A model generated the notes under the pieces. That model worked only from the letters and a program-made list of their open reading frames with translations, was not told the DNA's origin and made no database searches. This document shows, piece by piece, positions 48,268 through 59,546 of a stretch of DNA of 64,000 bases (positions within the stretch are counted from its first letter, which is position 1; each line of letters begins with the position of its first letter). The translations under genes and the position numbers were made by a program. Origin of the DNA: Epiperipatus broadwayi (lineage: Eukaryota; Onychophora; Udeonychophora; Euonychophora; Peripatidae); contig JAQFVV010000141.1 in assembly GCA_028023455.1 (NCBI GenBank), forward strand, positions 1,622,056 to 1,686,055, written 5' to 3'.

Positions 48268-49110
48268 TTTTTTTTTTTTTTTAAAGAATATAGACTTTAT
48301 TTTATATAAAGTGTTACAAATGAATTTCTCTAGACAACAAAAAAAAAACTAGAATAAATTTACATTTTTACTAATAACTTCCTGAATTTCTTGTACTAAG
48401 AACCAGTCCATGTGGATAGGTAGATTTCTTTGGATGCAAGAAGCTTATCTTTTTTCGAATAGAATTAAATGTATTTTTAATAAATAGTTGTAAATCCAAT
48501 GGAGAATTTGTTATAACTATATGGCATCTAAGTAACCATATTACATGGTTAATAAATATGCATCTTCTAATATTGCAGAAATTACCCATTTTAATATTAT
48601 GAATGATATCAAAGAGTTCTGGATTGTGATTATTGAAATAATTTTGAATTATATATTTTGCTTCTCTTAATCCCGAGCAAGAAAAAGAATATGATCAAAT
48701 GTTTCACTATCTTTTTTACACAAAATACATAAGGAATCAATCCTTTTAAATCCTCTATTTGAAACAAGGAAATCATTGGTAGGAAGTGAAGATAGATTTA
48801 TTTTAATGATAAAATCAATATATTTAAGCATTAAATACCATTTTCCCATTTTATTAAAAAGATTGATATTAGTCACTTCAAGATAACTAGGAGGGCATAT
48901 CAGCTGAGGATTCATCATTTTAAACATGTCCCAATATGTGTGCTTATTATTAAAAAGAATTTCATTTAAATCCATTTGTTTATCAATAAGTGAGATGAGA
49001 AGTTGTAGCCAATTTTTTTTTAATATTCGGGGGAGGTGTATCTGTGAGAATGATTGTGTCAATAATGTTTTGGTAATTAAATTCAATCTTGATGTAGTAG
49101 AATAAATTAA
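48268..49110 (-). pseudogene. non-LTR retrotransposon (LINE) 3' end with poly-A tail
   Basis: On the minus strand the frame 49086-48667 ends in RIDSLCILCKKDSETFDHIL, the C-x2-C...H zinc motif of LINE ORF2 C-termini. A frameshift near 48680 moves the last cysteine into the next frame, which continues through NFCNIRRCIFINHVIWLLR (48589-48371) to the stop. An AATAAA signal (complement at 48296-48301) and an A tail (T run at 48268-48282) end the element, so the 3' end is intact. Relative to ORF2 it is strongly 5'-truncated: no RT motif is visible. It is similar in plan to the fragment at 6.3-7.3 kb. Confidence 0.7.
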
Positions 49111-49859
49111 CTATATTTTTTATATTGTTAGGTATTAATTTATTTATTAATTCAAAATAATTATTAAAAAGATTTGTAAATAATATACTAATAAAGTTAA
49201 TATTTATAAGTTGTACTAAATAATTAGAAGTGCATTTCTTTTGTTTGAGATATCATAACAACACCATCTTTAGAGGGTACTAATTGCATTGTACACATTA
49301 TTTAAATGGTACAATCTAAAATTTGAATAAGAGACTACTTAAATATAAGATAATGTACAACAAATATAAAATTACATATTTAAAAAGAGATATTAATTTA
49401 TTTCAATTTACTTTGATCACAAAAGTCATTAATAAAAAATATATTGCAAAATTATTAAAATGTGTTTATTTATAGTAAATCAGATTATGAATTATATATT
49501 ATTTGGGATTATAATTTAGATAACAGTAGTTATTTATTATTAAAATATTAGAGAACATAATATATAAAACAATAGTATAGTTTTAGTTATATATTAAGGT
49601 AATGAGTCTATTCTTAATTAATACACTACATATAGAGTTAAGTAAAATCCCTCTTAATATCTTGTAACTAGAATGAATAGCTGCTTAAAAGTCAATGGTA
49701 ATACTGAGATGTCCTTAGTATAATAATAGTATCATGGTTATTATTAATTATAATACTATAAAAATAATAATAAGAGATAAATATACAATAAAATGATAAT
49801 ATAAACTTATTAATTTACCTTAAAGTTAATGATAATAAATGTTTTATTATATTTATTTA
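49111..49859. other. AT-rich non-coding sequence
   Basis: May contain a little more eroded LINE sequence at its left end. Otherwise nothing recognised. The left target duplication of P copy 3 is at 49845-49859. Confidence 0.4.
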
Positions 49860-50134
49860 TAAAGTATTTATTTTATATAGTGCAATGTTTATAGACTGTA
49901 ATATTAATAATCAGCGTTAAGTTATTGCACACACGCACTTTGTAGATTTTTAACAATAAATGAATACTCACACTTCAATCACAAGATTTTCTCATTCATA
50001 AGTCTTTGGGTTCAAAAAGATAGATGGATTCTTTCTATCTGTTCAAAGACTTATATTGCGTTTGAATTGAGCATATTCATTTATTGTCAAAAATCTACAA
50101 AGAGCATGTGCGATAGCTTAATGCTGATTATTAA
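49860..50134 (+). mobile_element. hairpin retroposon P, copy 3 (275 bp)
   Basis: Flanked by the 15-bp direct repeat TATTATATTTATTTA (49845-49859, 50135-50149). The left tail TATTTATTTTATATAGTGCA matches copies 1 and 2. Inverted arms (about 49899-49975 and 50065-50139) share AATAAATGAATA and the right-end GCATGTGCGATAGCTTAA. The loop side has TCTTTGGGTTCAAAAAGATA and GATGGATTC, the counterpart of the conserved loop block of copy 1. Non-coding. Confidence 0.75.
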
Positions 50135-50428
50135 TATTATATTTATTTACATATTATTGTTAGTTATTATTGTTAGTCTTGGGAATATTTAAATACTGAA
50201 CTATATCTCATGGAGCAAATACTTTGGCTTTTATTTAATGTTAAATGGTATGTGATCATGTTTAATAGGATGGGTTTCCTAATTGCTAGTATAAATTAAA
50301 CTTAATTTAGAAATAATTATTAGAATAAAATTGAACCTAGATCAAATAAAATTATAGAATAATGTAGAGACTTTGTATGTTTTTAGAGTATCACCGTTCT
50401 TTTGAAAGGGGAATATATATATATATAT

Positions 50429-53400
50429 TGAAACGGAAATCTCCAATCCCTTTTCGTTTCACCATCAACCTAATGACCTACTCGTCTGAACTAGTTTCGA
50501 ACCCATCTTATATGTAAAAATGTTATATATAAGTCGAGCGGGAAAACTTTGCTATAATGGCCGCTTGAATGGCATCATCCATTTACATACGAAAACACGC
50601 TATAATTAGACAGGTTTGATAAAATTATAGCGGAGAAATGCTCATAATTTATTATAAAATGTTTTATTAATTTTCAGTCAATTCTTAATTATATTCGCTA
50701 TAATATTCGTATGTGGATGGATAATTTATACCTTGGAATAACGGCAAAATGATTCATATATATTTCAGTTTAAATAAAAGTAATGTAAATGTTTTCTTTA
50801 ATTTATTTAACGGTTTTCTGATTTAATGTTTTACATATATAATTGAAACAATTATTTTCTTTAAATTTGTTTTTTTTTTAATAAACAAATATGTTAAAAG
50901 TTATTTAATTTTATAAAATAAGAATTATCTGTTTGCAATTAAAAATGAGAATTTTTGTAAACAGGATATCAATTAACGACACACCCGGGTAAAAAAGTAA
51001 AATCTGTTTTCTGATTGATTTTTGTTTGCAACAAAAGACTTTTCATTAAATCAGAATACCGTTCCTTCTGCTAAGTAATAACACCTGAAAAGGAATTTAA
51101 TTAATGAAAATGAATCAAATTATATAGTTTATATATTTTGATACATTTTTTAAGGAAATTAAATATAACACCTCGGAGATTTTATCAGTTGTTGTAGAAA
51201 TTGAATTATATTATTTTGCTTTAATTAAAAGTCAATTGGTCCCGAGGCTTACGAAATTCCAGAAAGGTGTTAAAGTTTAGTAGAAGGATATAAATAGCCT
51301 TATTTTAAGCGGGAGGGGAGAATCCATCTTGCTTTTGAAGAGAGTTAACATCAGAAGTCAAAATTGTTAATTTTACCATGTCTGGCTAAAGTCAGGCAAG
51401 AATTGCTGCAATTCTCGTGATGGAACGCCGAGTTCAATCCATCAAATGCCGAAGCAACAACCCCACCAAATAAAAGATGTCATAAGCCGCTAAAAGAACT
51501 TGCCTTATTCCAACACCATTTTAAATCATCTCCCAACTGAATAAGAACATGCCATAAGCCGCCAAAGAACTCACCTTCGTTCCAGCTCGAATATCTCCAG
51601 TTCATCTACAGGAGAACTGTTTTAATATTTAAAATCGCAGAGCTCTGTAAATTTCAAAAACAGTCATTGTTTCTTCAAAACAGGTTAGCTAACCATATCA
51701 TTGAACTTTCTCGCTAAATTGTTTCTAAAATAATATTTAAATGAAATACTTTTTGCTAATTTTTTCCTTAATTCAATAGTGTAAACTGTCTAAATTGTTT
51801 CCTAAAATAATATTTTAATTCTAGAAAATGTAATACTTTTGCAAATTTTTCTTTATTAATTAATATTTTGCTATATAATTTAATCACTGCAATTATATTT
51901 TGCTTTTCTTTTGCTTATTTTATTTATTGTTAGTTATGCCTATGTTTCGAAACGGCGTGCATTTAATTATAGAATATATTTTTAAACATATAAATTTAAA
52001 TTATTTATATAGCGTCATTTCGTGCGCTGTTTCGAAACCCAAATTCATATTTTTTCACTTAATAAATTAATTAATATAAATATAAAATGTGGCTTTTCAA
52101 CCTTTATTTACTATGTTACTAAATATTAAACTAGCCTGGAGTGTAATTATAAGTATATTTTTTTAGTTAAGTATTCGTAAGTCCCTTATTAAATATACTT
52201 TTCCACCTTTTAAGAGTTTATTAGTTATAGATAACTAAAGAGATTGAACGGGATAAAGTAAAGTTTGTATATATTCCCGTCAGTAGCATATACATATTTC
52301 TCATGCTACAGAAGAGTTGGCTCTTTTGATCAAGCTGATGAACTGGTGTTCAGTTAATATATGATATTTAATTTATAATATCCTTCGGCTTGGCGGATGT
52401 GAAACTTATTTAGATTTCCTCGTTGTGCTGTTTTTTTATACATATATAAGATGGAGCCACGGCGTTGCCAGCACATCTTCTCTTATGGGTAGTGCAGTAG
52501 CGAAGTCTGAGCTATGGGCCAGATTAGCACGTAAGTCCCCCGCCTCTGAACCAAATAAAGGTTCCCCATTAGCAGCATGATGACCGGTTATTGGGTAAAC
52601 CGTTGTTTGTCACAAAAACCCTAAAACTATTCTTCCATCCGCAGAGCCACTTTATTATTATATTTTACTTGTGCCTAGCGTATTAGTAAAATCGTTATAG
52701 CCAACTCTCCCTCCCTAATATGCAGTCTTCGGCGTTGATCCGAAGCATTCTTGAAAACCCGTTCGATCTTAAGCTATCTGGGATGCTTTATAAGCCCATA
52801 GTTAATATATAAATTGATTATAGTCAGATGTATTAAGTTTCACTCCAGACTTGGTTTGATTTTACGTAAAGGAGCCACTCGAACTGATTATAAAAGGACA
52901 TAACAAATAAGTTAATGTAGTGATTAGTTGTATAGCAGGATATTTGGCTCCATTGAATCATAGCCACAAACCTATTTGCCAACATCAATTATTGTTCAAA
53001 TAGTCTAGAGAATGTTACTTTATAAATAAAATGCCTGCGTGCATTTGCCAACAACAATTGTCAATAAATATATTTTAATTCATCATATATCAGTTTCTGT
53101 CTCATTATTAAATCAATCCAATTCACTAATTGCCCATAAGTATTCATTAGTAAAGCCCCTATTATTTAAATATGTTAGATTTTATCTGGGGACTGTCTAG
53201 TATTTAAGTTGTTTATATATATGTTTAAGTCCATGAGTCTTATTGTTTTCTCCGATTTGCTAGTGGTCCGGATGAAGAATTAAATCTCATGTGCTACCAT
53301 TGTTATGTTATCCATTGGGTGTTAGATCTGGTGCTTGGAGAGTGGGTTCAAATCCAGGCTGGTCCCTGACCTAAATCTCGGGCTTGACTGGGTTTGAAGT

Positions 53401-53455
53401 ACATTTTGTGAGTTCCAGCTCATGTTAGATGGATAAGCATGTTTTGACTGGCACA
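50429..53455 (+). repeat. 5' LTR of the LARD-like element (3027 bp)
   Basis: Starts with an 11-bp stem palindrome (TGAAACGGAAA...TTTTCGTTTCA here with one mismatch; perfect in the 3' copy). A TATA box is at 51289-51297. An AATAAA lies near 52554. Internally there are two copies of CATAAGCCGC and a pair GTTTCGAAACGG / CTGTTTCGAAAC in inverted order. No conserved protein frame. The sequence near 53345 (GGGTTCAAATCCAGG) resembles a tRNA B box. Confidence 0.75.
51289..51297 (+). promoter_or_regulatory. TATA box of the 5' LTR
   Basis: TATAAATAG, conserved in all three copies of this LTR at the same relative place; likely drives the Gag-like transcript. Confidence 0.5.
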
Positions 53456-54463
53456 TAGGGTTTTTTTTTTCTGCGTTTGGACGCCCAAAATCGTCGGGCT
53501 TGTAACTCATTTCCACCCCTGAAGAGATTATGGAGTATATATATATAATTCTTTTGGTCAAAATCAATGATTTTGAGTCAAATTTTTTGTTTGAATAATG
53601 TATATATGTAAGATTTTTTTTTTCCGCATTTGGACGACCAAGTGAGGCTTCGATGTAAACACCTACATACCTTGAGTTATGGACTTTTGTGTGTATATAG
53701 CAAAAAAATTTATTAAATTTATTTTGTGTCTTTCCTGTTCACTAGTGACTGGCGCCCGAGGATGATTGATCAAGTTATAAGTCATCCTTTTATAAATTTG
53801 TCATTAGGGAGCAGAGAAAAGAAATTTAAATTAAAAGGGGGGTCTCGTTGTTTTATCAAAGTATTTTTATGAATTGGAGTGGTTTAAAATGAGTAAGAAA
53901 TATATATATATAAGTAAAGTCAAAAATTAACAGGTTTGAAATTGGTGCAGATGGGTCAAACGGAATTAGGTCATAAAACTATTTAAGTATGTATAGATAT
54001 AAAAAAAAACAGCTGGAAGAAGAGAGCGGGGGTGAGTTAAATTTTTATTAAGTCATATTTAATATTAAAATATGTGTTATACTTTAGATATATAGACGAA
54101 AAAAAAAAAAAAAAAAGATTTTTTTTTAAAATTTTTCGTATATTTTATTAAAGCTAGAAAAAAAGAAGGGATTTTTTTAAATAAAAAAAAAAAGAATTTC
54201 GTATATTTTATAAAATAAAAAGTTGGGCACGAAAATTTTTTTTTTTAAAAATCTATTATATGTTGGACGGGCATCGAGATGGAGTAAGCTTATAGATATA
54301 TTAGTGAGTTAGGCATAGAGTTGGGATGGAAGTGAGCGAGTCGTTCTTGAAGGGGGAGAGCAGCAAACAGCCGTATTAAAAGTATAGAAGTTTTAAAAAT
54401 CAAATATTTATTAGGTGCGAAAAATAAATAAATAAATTTTGAAAGGATTATATAGTATACAGA
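53456..54463 (+). other. leader of the LARD-like element with displaced primer-binding-site-like motif
   Basis: Non-coding. TGGCGCCCGAGG at 53750-53761 resembles a tRNA-Lys-type primer-binding site but lies 294 bp from the LTR. Before it, a T-run followed by GCGTTTGGACG (53460-53482) is repeated in similar form at about 53612-53640. A- and T-rich runs follow at 54100-54250. A purine-poor context next to the 3' LTR leaves the polypurine tract unidentified. Confidence 0.5.
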
Positions 54464-55771
54464 ATGAACAAAGAAACAGAAGTAATGAGCAGTGGGGAAG
54501 AGATAGAAGTAGGAATGGAGATGAAAGGTGGAGGTATCGTGTTGAGATCAGGAAGAGAAATTAATGAGTACAACAGCAGTACAGAAGAAATAGAAAGGGA
54601 AAATGGTATGAGCCAGGATAGAGATGAGTGTGCACAGAAAACTCTTGATATGCCAGAGAATTCAGTTACCGAAATATCTGAACAGATACCGGTAGAGGAG
54701 ATTAAGCAGGAAGGCCAGGATTTTAATTGGTTGCTGAGACAGCTTAGACAGGATGCGAAAGAAATGGATCAGAAAATGGAGGCAAGGGATCAGAAAATGG
54801 ATCAGAAAATGGAGGCAAGGGATCAGAAAATGGAGGAAATGAATCACAAAATGACACAAAGATTTGAGGCCCTAATCAAAGAAATTAAGCTATCAGTCAG
54901 CAGCCAGCATAAATATAAAGTTATGGGAGAATTCAAGGACACTTTACAGACAAGTCAAGTGGAAAATAATCAAGATAGGGTCATAATGAAAGAAGTTAAG
55001 ACCTTAGTAGAGAATGTAGAATGTCAAGAAAAGAATGTGATAGATGAGGTTTATGAAGTTGGTGTAGAATTAGGCAACAAATTTCAAGGCTATGAAGAGA
55101 CTCAAAAGGAAATTAGAAATGAAATCAGAGAAAATTTAATGGAAAAAAATCAAATGGCTGCCAAAGAAGAAAACGTTGTGACAGCGTATACTCAAGAGTT
55201 GAAAGATGTAGCAGGAATGAAAGAAGAGAGAGAAAAGGAAAGCAACTTTGCTAGTGATTACCAAGCTAACAAACTTAATAGACAGGAGGGAGTGCAAATT
55301 ATTGGCCAGAGTGAAGATGATAATAAAAATAATTTTAGAGAGAGTGAAGCCAAAGTCGATCAGCAAAGTACCATAGTCAAAGAAAATGAATTTTTAAGCG
55401 AACATAAGTTCCAGATGGATGATGAAAATAGCACATTTTACCGGTATGAAGAACAACTTGGGTTGGAAAGGAACGAATCTCCAGTGACGGTGCAAAGTCA
55501 AAGCAAGGAATGGGAAAAAGCACCTACGGAAGAAAAGAATGTCGAACTGCATAATGAGATACTGTATGAAGGCAGCGAATTCGCACTAAGTTTGACAATG
55601 CACCCTAAGCGATCTCCTGTGAGGTTGAAAGACAAAGATGAAAGCTATGAATGGATAACCGATGATGATGAAGAAGGTTGGACATCTGATGAAGATGATG
55701 ATGATCTATTGGGATGTTGTTTCAACCCCGGCGTGGAGTTGCTCCTGAAACAACCCCCAGATCCTATTTAA
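54464..55771 (+). CDS. Gag-like coiled-coil protein of the LARD-like element (435 aa)
   Basis: Uninterrupted frame starting MNKETEVMSSGEEIEVGMEM. Residues 27-33 read VLRSGRE, matching the LRSGK start of the Gypsy Gag. Residues about 85-135 hold tandem DQKMEARDQKM repeats with strong coiled-coil potential, followed by a long charged region rich in E, K, N and Q. The C-terminus is very acidic (WTSDEDDDDLLG near 410-421) and ends in KQPPDPI. I see no capsid fold, no C-x2-C-x4-H-x4-C knuckle and no protease. It resembles only the N-terminal, pre-capsid part of the Gypsy Gag. Its role may be RNA binding or assembly with a helper Gag; this is inference. The start ATG is the first in frame, about 1 kb after the LTR, with no competing long frame. 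Intactness and near-identical LTRs suggest recent activity. I do not recognise it as a named protein. Confidence 0.7.
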   Translation: MNKETEVMSSGEEIEVGMEMKGGGIVLRSGREINEYNSSTEEIERENGMSQDRDECAQKTLDMPENSVTEISEQIPVEEIKQEGQDFNWLLRQLRQDAKEMDQKMEARDQKMDQKMEARDQKMEEMNHKMTQRFEALIKEIKLSVSSQHKYKVMGEFKDTLQTSQVENNQDRVIMKEVKTLVENVECQEKNVIDEVYEVGVELGNKFQGYEETQKEIRNEIRENLMEKNQMAAKEENVVTAYTQELKDVAGMKEEREKESNFASDYQANKLNRQEGVQIIGQSEDDNKNNFRESEAKVDQQSTIVKENEFLSEHKFQMDDENSTFYRYEEQLGLERNESPVTVQSQSKEWEKAPTEEKNVELHNEILYEGSEFALSLTMHPKRSPVRLKDKDESYEWITDDDEEGWTSDEDDDDLLGCCFNPGVELLLKQPPDPI

Positions 55772-56255
55772 ATTATTAGTTTTTTTTTGTGTGTGATTGA
55801 TCTTTTTATATACTCTTTTATATATATATTATACACTCTATATTTTATTTATATACCTTTTATATATATATTATGCACTTTATATATACACATACCCTTT
55901 TATATTTATATAGTATACACTCTATATTTTATCTATATACACTTTATAGGTGCACCCACTTTATATATTGTACACTTCATATTTTATACAGATATATTAA
56001 CACTTTTTATTTTATTATACACTTTATATATTATACACTTTATATTTTGTTTATATACCTTAGATATATTAACACTTTATATGTTACCTTATACATATTA
56101 TACACTTTATATTCTATCTACATACACTTTATATATTATCCGTGTTATACTTTATTTATATACCTTACATACATATTATACACTGTATATTTGATCTCTA
56201 TATCCTTTATATATCACGCGCGTTATATTTTATATATATAAAAACATATCTTTTA
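55772..56255 (+). repeat. AT-rich minisatellite 3' of the Gag-like ORF
   Basis: Imperfect tandem units of roughly 30-45 bp built from TATACACTTTATATTTTAT and TATATACC phrases, repeated about a dozen times. Open frames of Y, I, L and T residues across it are artefacts of the repeat. The 265 bp between it and the 3' LTR hold nothing recognisable. Confidence 0.75.
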
Positions 56256-56522
56256 TTTTTGACTAAGATGTATACTCGTTTGGGTATATATCTGTTTAAG
56301 TTTAAAATATTTACTAATAACCGATAATTTCATTATGTGTATTGATAATTGTTAGAAGCACTAAATGTATTATATAGTGTAATCTAGTATGATGTATTAT
56401 CATAAGTTTAGCGTAGGATTAGGCCAGGAGTTATAGGATGAAGAAAGCCATAATTTACCTCTGTGTTTATATAAGTAAAGTCATTTTTTTTTATTTGTTT
56501 TTTTTTACTAAGTTTACTGATA

Positions 56523-59500
56523 TGAAACGGAAATCTCCAATCCCTTTCCGTTTCACCATCAACCTAATGACCTACTCGTCTGAACTAGTTTCGAACCTAT
56601 CTTATATGTAAAAATGTTATATATAAGTCGAGCGGGAAAACTTTGCTATAATGGCCGCTTGAATGGCATCATCCATTTACATACGAAAACACGCTATAAT
56701 TAGACAGGTTTGATAAAATTATAGCGGAGAAATGCTCATAATTTATTATAAAATGTTTTATTAATTTTCAGTCAATTCTTAATTATATTCGCTATAATAT
56801 TCGTATGTGGATGAATAATTTATACCTTGGAATAACGGCAAAATGATTCATATATATTTAAGTTTAAATAAAAGTAATGTAAATGTTTTCTTTAATTTAT
56901 TTAATGGTTTTCTGATTTAATGTTTTACATATATAATTGAAACAAGTATTTTCTTTAAATTTGTTTTTTTTTTAATAAAAAAATATGTTAAAAGTTATTT
57001 AGTTTTATAAAATAAGAATTATGTGTTCGCAATTAAAAATGAGAATTTTTGTAAACAGGATATCAATTAGTGACACACCCGGGTAAAAAAGTAAAATCTG
57101 TTTTCTGATTGATTTTTGTTTGCAACAAAAGACTTTTCATTAAATCAGAATACCGTTCCTTCTGCTAAGTAATAACACCTGAAAAGGAATTTAATTAATG
57201 AAAATGAATCAAATTATATAGTTTATATATTTTGATACATTTTTTAAGGAAATTAAATATAACACCTCGGAGATTTTATCAGTTGTTGTAGAAATTGAAT
57301 TATATTATTTTGCTTTAATTAAAAGTCAATTGGTCCCGAGGCTTACGAAATTCCAGAAAGGTGTTAAAGTTTAGTAGAAAGATATAAATAGGCCTTATTT
57401 TAAGCGGGAGGGGAGAATCCATCTTGCTTTTGAAGAGAGTTAACATCAGAAGTCAAAATTGTTAATTTTACCATGTCTGGCTAAAGTCAGGCAAGAATTG
57501 CTGCAATTCCCGTGATGGAACACTGAGTTCAATCCATCAAATGCCGAAGCAACAACCCCACCAAATAAAAGATGTCATAAGCCGCTAAAAGAACTTGCCT
57601 TCGTTCCAACACCATGTTAAATCGTCTCCCAACTGAATAAGAACATGCCATAAGCCGCCAAAGAACTCACCTTCATTCCAGCTCGAATATCTCCAGTTCA
57701 TCTACAGGAGAACTGTTTTAATATTTAAAATCGCAGAGCTCTGTAAATTTCAAAAACAGTCATTGTTTCTTCAAAACAGGTTAGCTAACCATATCATTGA
57801 ACTTTCTCGCTAAATTGTTTCTAAAATAATATTTAAATGAAATACTTTTTGCTAATTTTTTCCTTAATTCAATAGTGTAAACTGTCTAAATTGTTTCCTA
57901 AAATAATATTTTAATTCTAGAAAATGTAATACTTTTGCAAATTTTTCTTTATTAATTAATATTTTGCTATATAATTTAATCACTGCAATTATATTTTGCT
58001 TTTCTTTTGCTTATTTTATTTATTGTTAGTTATGCCTATGTTTCGAAACGGCATGCATTTAATTATAGAATATGTTTTTAAACATATAAATTTAAATTAT
58101 TTATATAGCGTCATTTCGTGCACTGTTTCGAAACCCAAATTCATATTTTTTCACTTAATAAATTAATTAATATAAATATAAAATGTGGCTTTTCAACCTT
58201 TATTTACTATGTTACTAAAGATTAAACTAGCCTGAAGTGTAATTATAAGTATATTTTTTTTAGTTAAGTATTTGTAAGTCCCTTATTAAATATACTTTTC
58301 CACCTTTTAAGAGTTTATTAGTTATAGATAACTAAAGAGATTGAACAGGATAAAGTAAAGTTTGTATATATTCCCGTCAGTAGCATATACATATTTCTCA
58401 TGCTACAGAAGAGTTGGCTCTTTTGATCAAGCTGATGAACTGGTGTTCAGTTAATATATGATATTTAATTTATAATATCCTTCGGCTTGGCGGATGTGAA
58501 ACTTATTTAGATTTCCTCGTTGTGCTGTTTTTTTATACATATATAAGATGGAGCCACGACGTTGCCAGCACATCTTCTCTTATGGGTAGTGCAGTAGCGA
58601 AGTCTGAGCTACGGGCCAGATTAGCACGTAAGTCCCCCACCTCTGAACCAAATAAAGGTTCCCCATTAGCAGCATGACGACCGGTTATTGGGTAAACCGT
58701 TGTTTGTCACAAAAACCCTAAAACTATTCTTCCATCCGCAGAGCCACTTTATTATTATATTTTACTTGTGCCTAGCATATTAGTAAAATCATTATAGCCA
58801 ACTCTCCCTAATATGCAGTCTTCGGCATTGATCCGAAGCATTCTTGAAAACCCATTCGATCTTAAGCTATCTGGGATGCTTTATAAGCCCATAGTTAATA
58901 TATAAATTGATTATAGTCAGATGTATTAAGTTTCACTCCAGACTTGGTTTGATTTTATGTAAAGGAGCCACTCGAACTGATTATAAAAGGACATAACAAA
59001 TAAGTTAATGTAGTGATTAGTTGTATAGCAGGATATTTGGCTCCATTGAATCATAGCCACAAACCTATTTGCCAACATCAATTATTGTTCAAATATTCTA
59101 GAGAATGTTACTTTATAAATAAAATGCCTGTGTGCATTTGCCAACAACAATTGTCAATAAATATATTTTAATTCATCATATATCAGTTTCTGTCTCATTA
59201 TTAAATCAATCCAATTCACTAATTGCCCATAAGTATTCATTAGTAAAGCCCCTATTATTTAAATGTTAGATTTTATCTGGGGAATGTCTAGTATTTAAGT
59301 TGTTTATATATATGTTTAAGTCCATGAGTCTTATTGTTTTCTCCGATTTGCTAGTGGGCCGGATGAAGAATTAAATCTCGTGTGCTACCATTGTTATGTT
59401 ATCCATTGGGTGTTAGATCTGGTGCTTGGAGAGTGGGTTCAAATCCAGGCTGGTCCCTGACCTAAATCTCGGGCTTGACTGGGTTTGAAGTACATTTTGT

Positions 59501-59546
59501 GAGTTCCAGCTCATGTTAGATGGATAAGCATGTTTTGACTGGCACA
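56523..59546 (+). repeat. 3' LTR of the LARD-like element (3024 bp)
   Basis: Near-identical to the 5' LTR; only scattered single-base and few-base differences were seen (for example near 56599 and 56814). The first 33 bp are a perfect stem of 11 bp. TATA box at 57383-57391. Ends GACTGGCACA at a (TA)n tract. Confidence 0.8.

Larger units (their letters stand above)
50429..59546 (+). mobile_element. 9.1-kb LARD-like element with 3.0-kb LTRs and a Gag-like ORF only
   Basis: Two direct repeats of 3027 and 3024 bp (50429-53455, 56523-59546), nearly identical, start TGAAACGG and end GACTGGCACA. They flank a 3067-bp internal region. Both outer borders are (TA)n. The only long frame is the 435-codon Gag-like protein; RT, integrase and protease are absent. 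A TGGCGCCCGAGG primer-site-like motif lies 294 bp inside the left repeat. The solo copy at 21908-25003 has the same ends, which confirms the LTR boundaries. This is the plan of a large retrotransposon derivative mobilised in trans. The close match of its LTRs makes it the youngest large insertion here. Confidence 0.72.

Noticed and set aside
53322-53567. Minus-strand frame ending near SKHQI, also at 24870-25070 and 59413-59610
   Set aside because: It recurs only because it lies in the repeated LTR, and its N-terminal part differs among copies. No sign of coding constraint.
55787-56327. Frames rich in YTLYFIY repeats after the Gag-like ORF
   Set aside because: Translation of an AT-rich minisatellite; no start context or domain.
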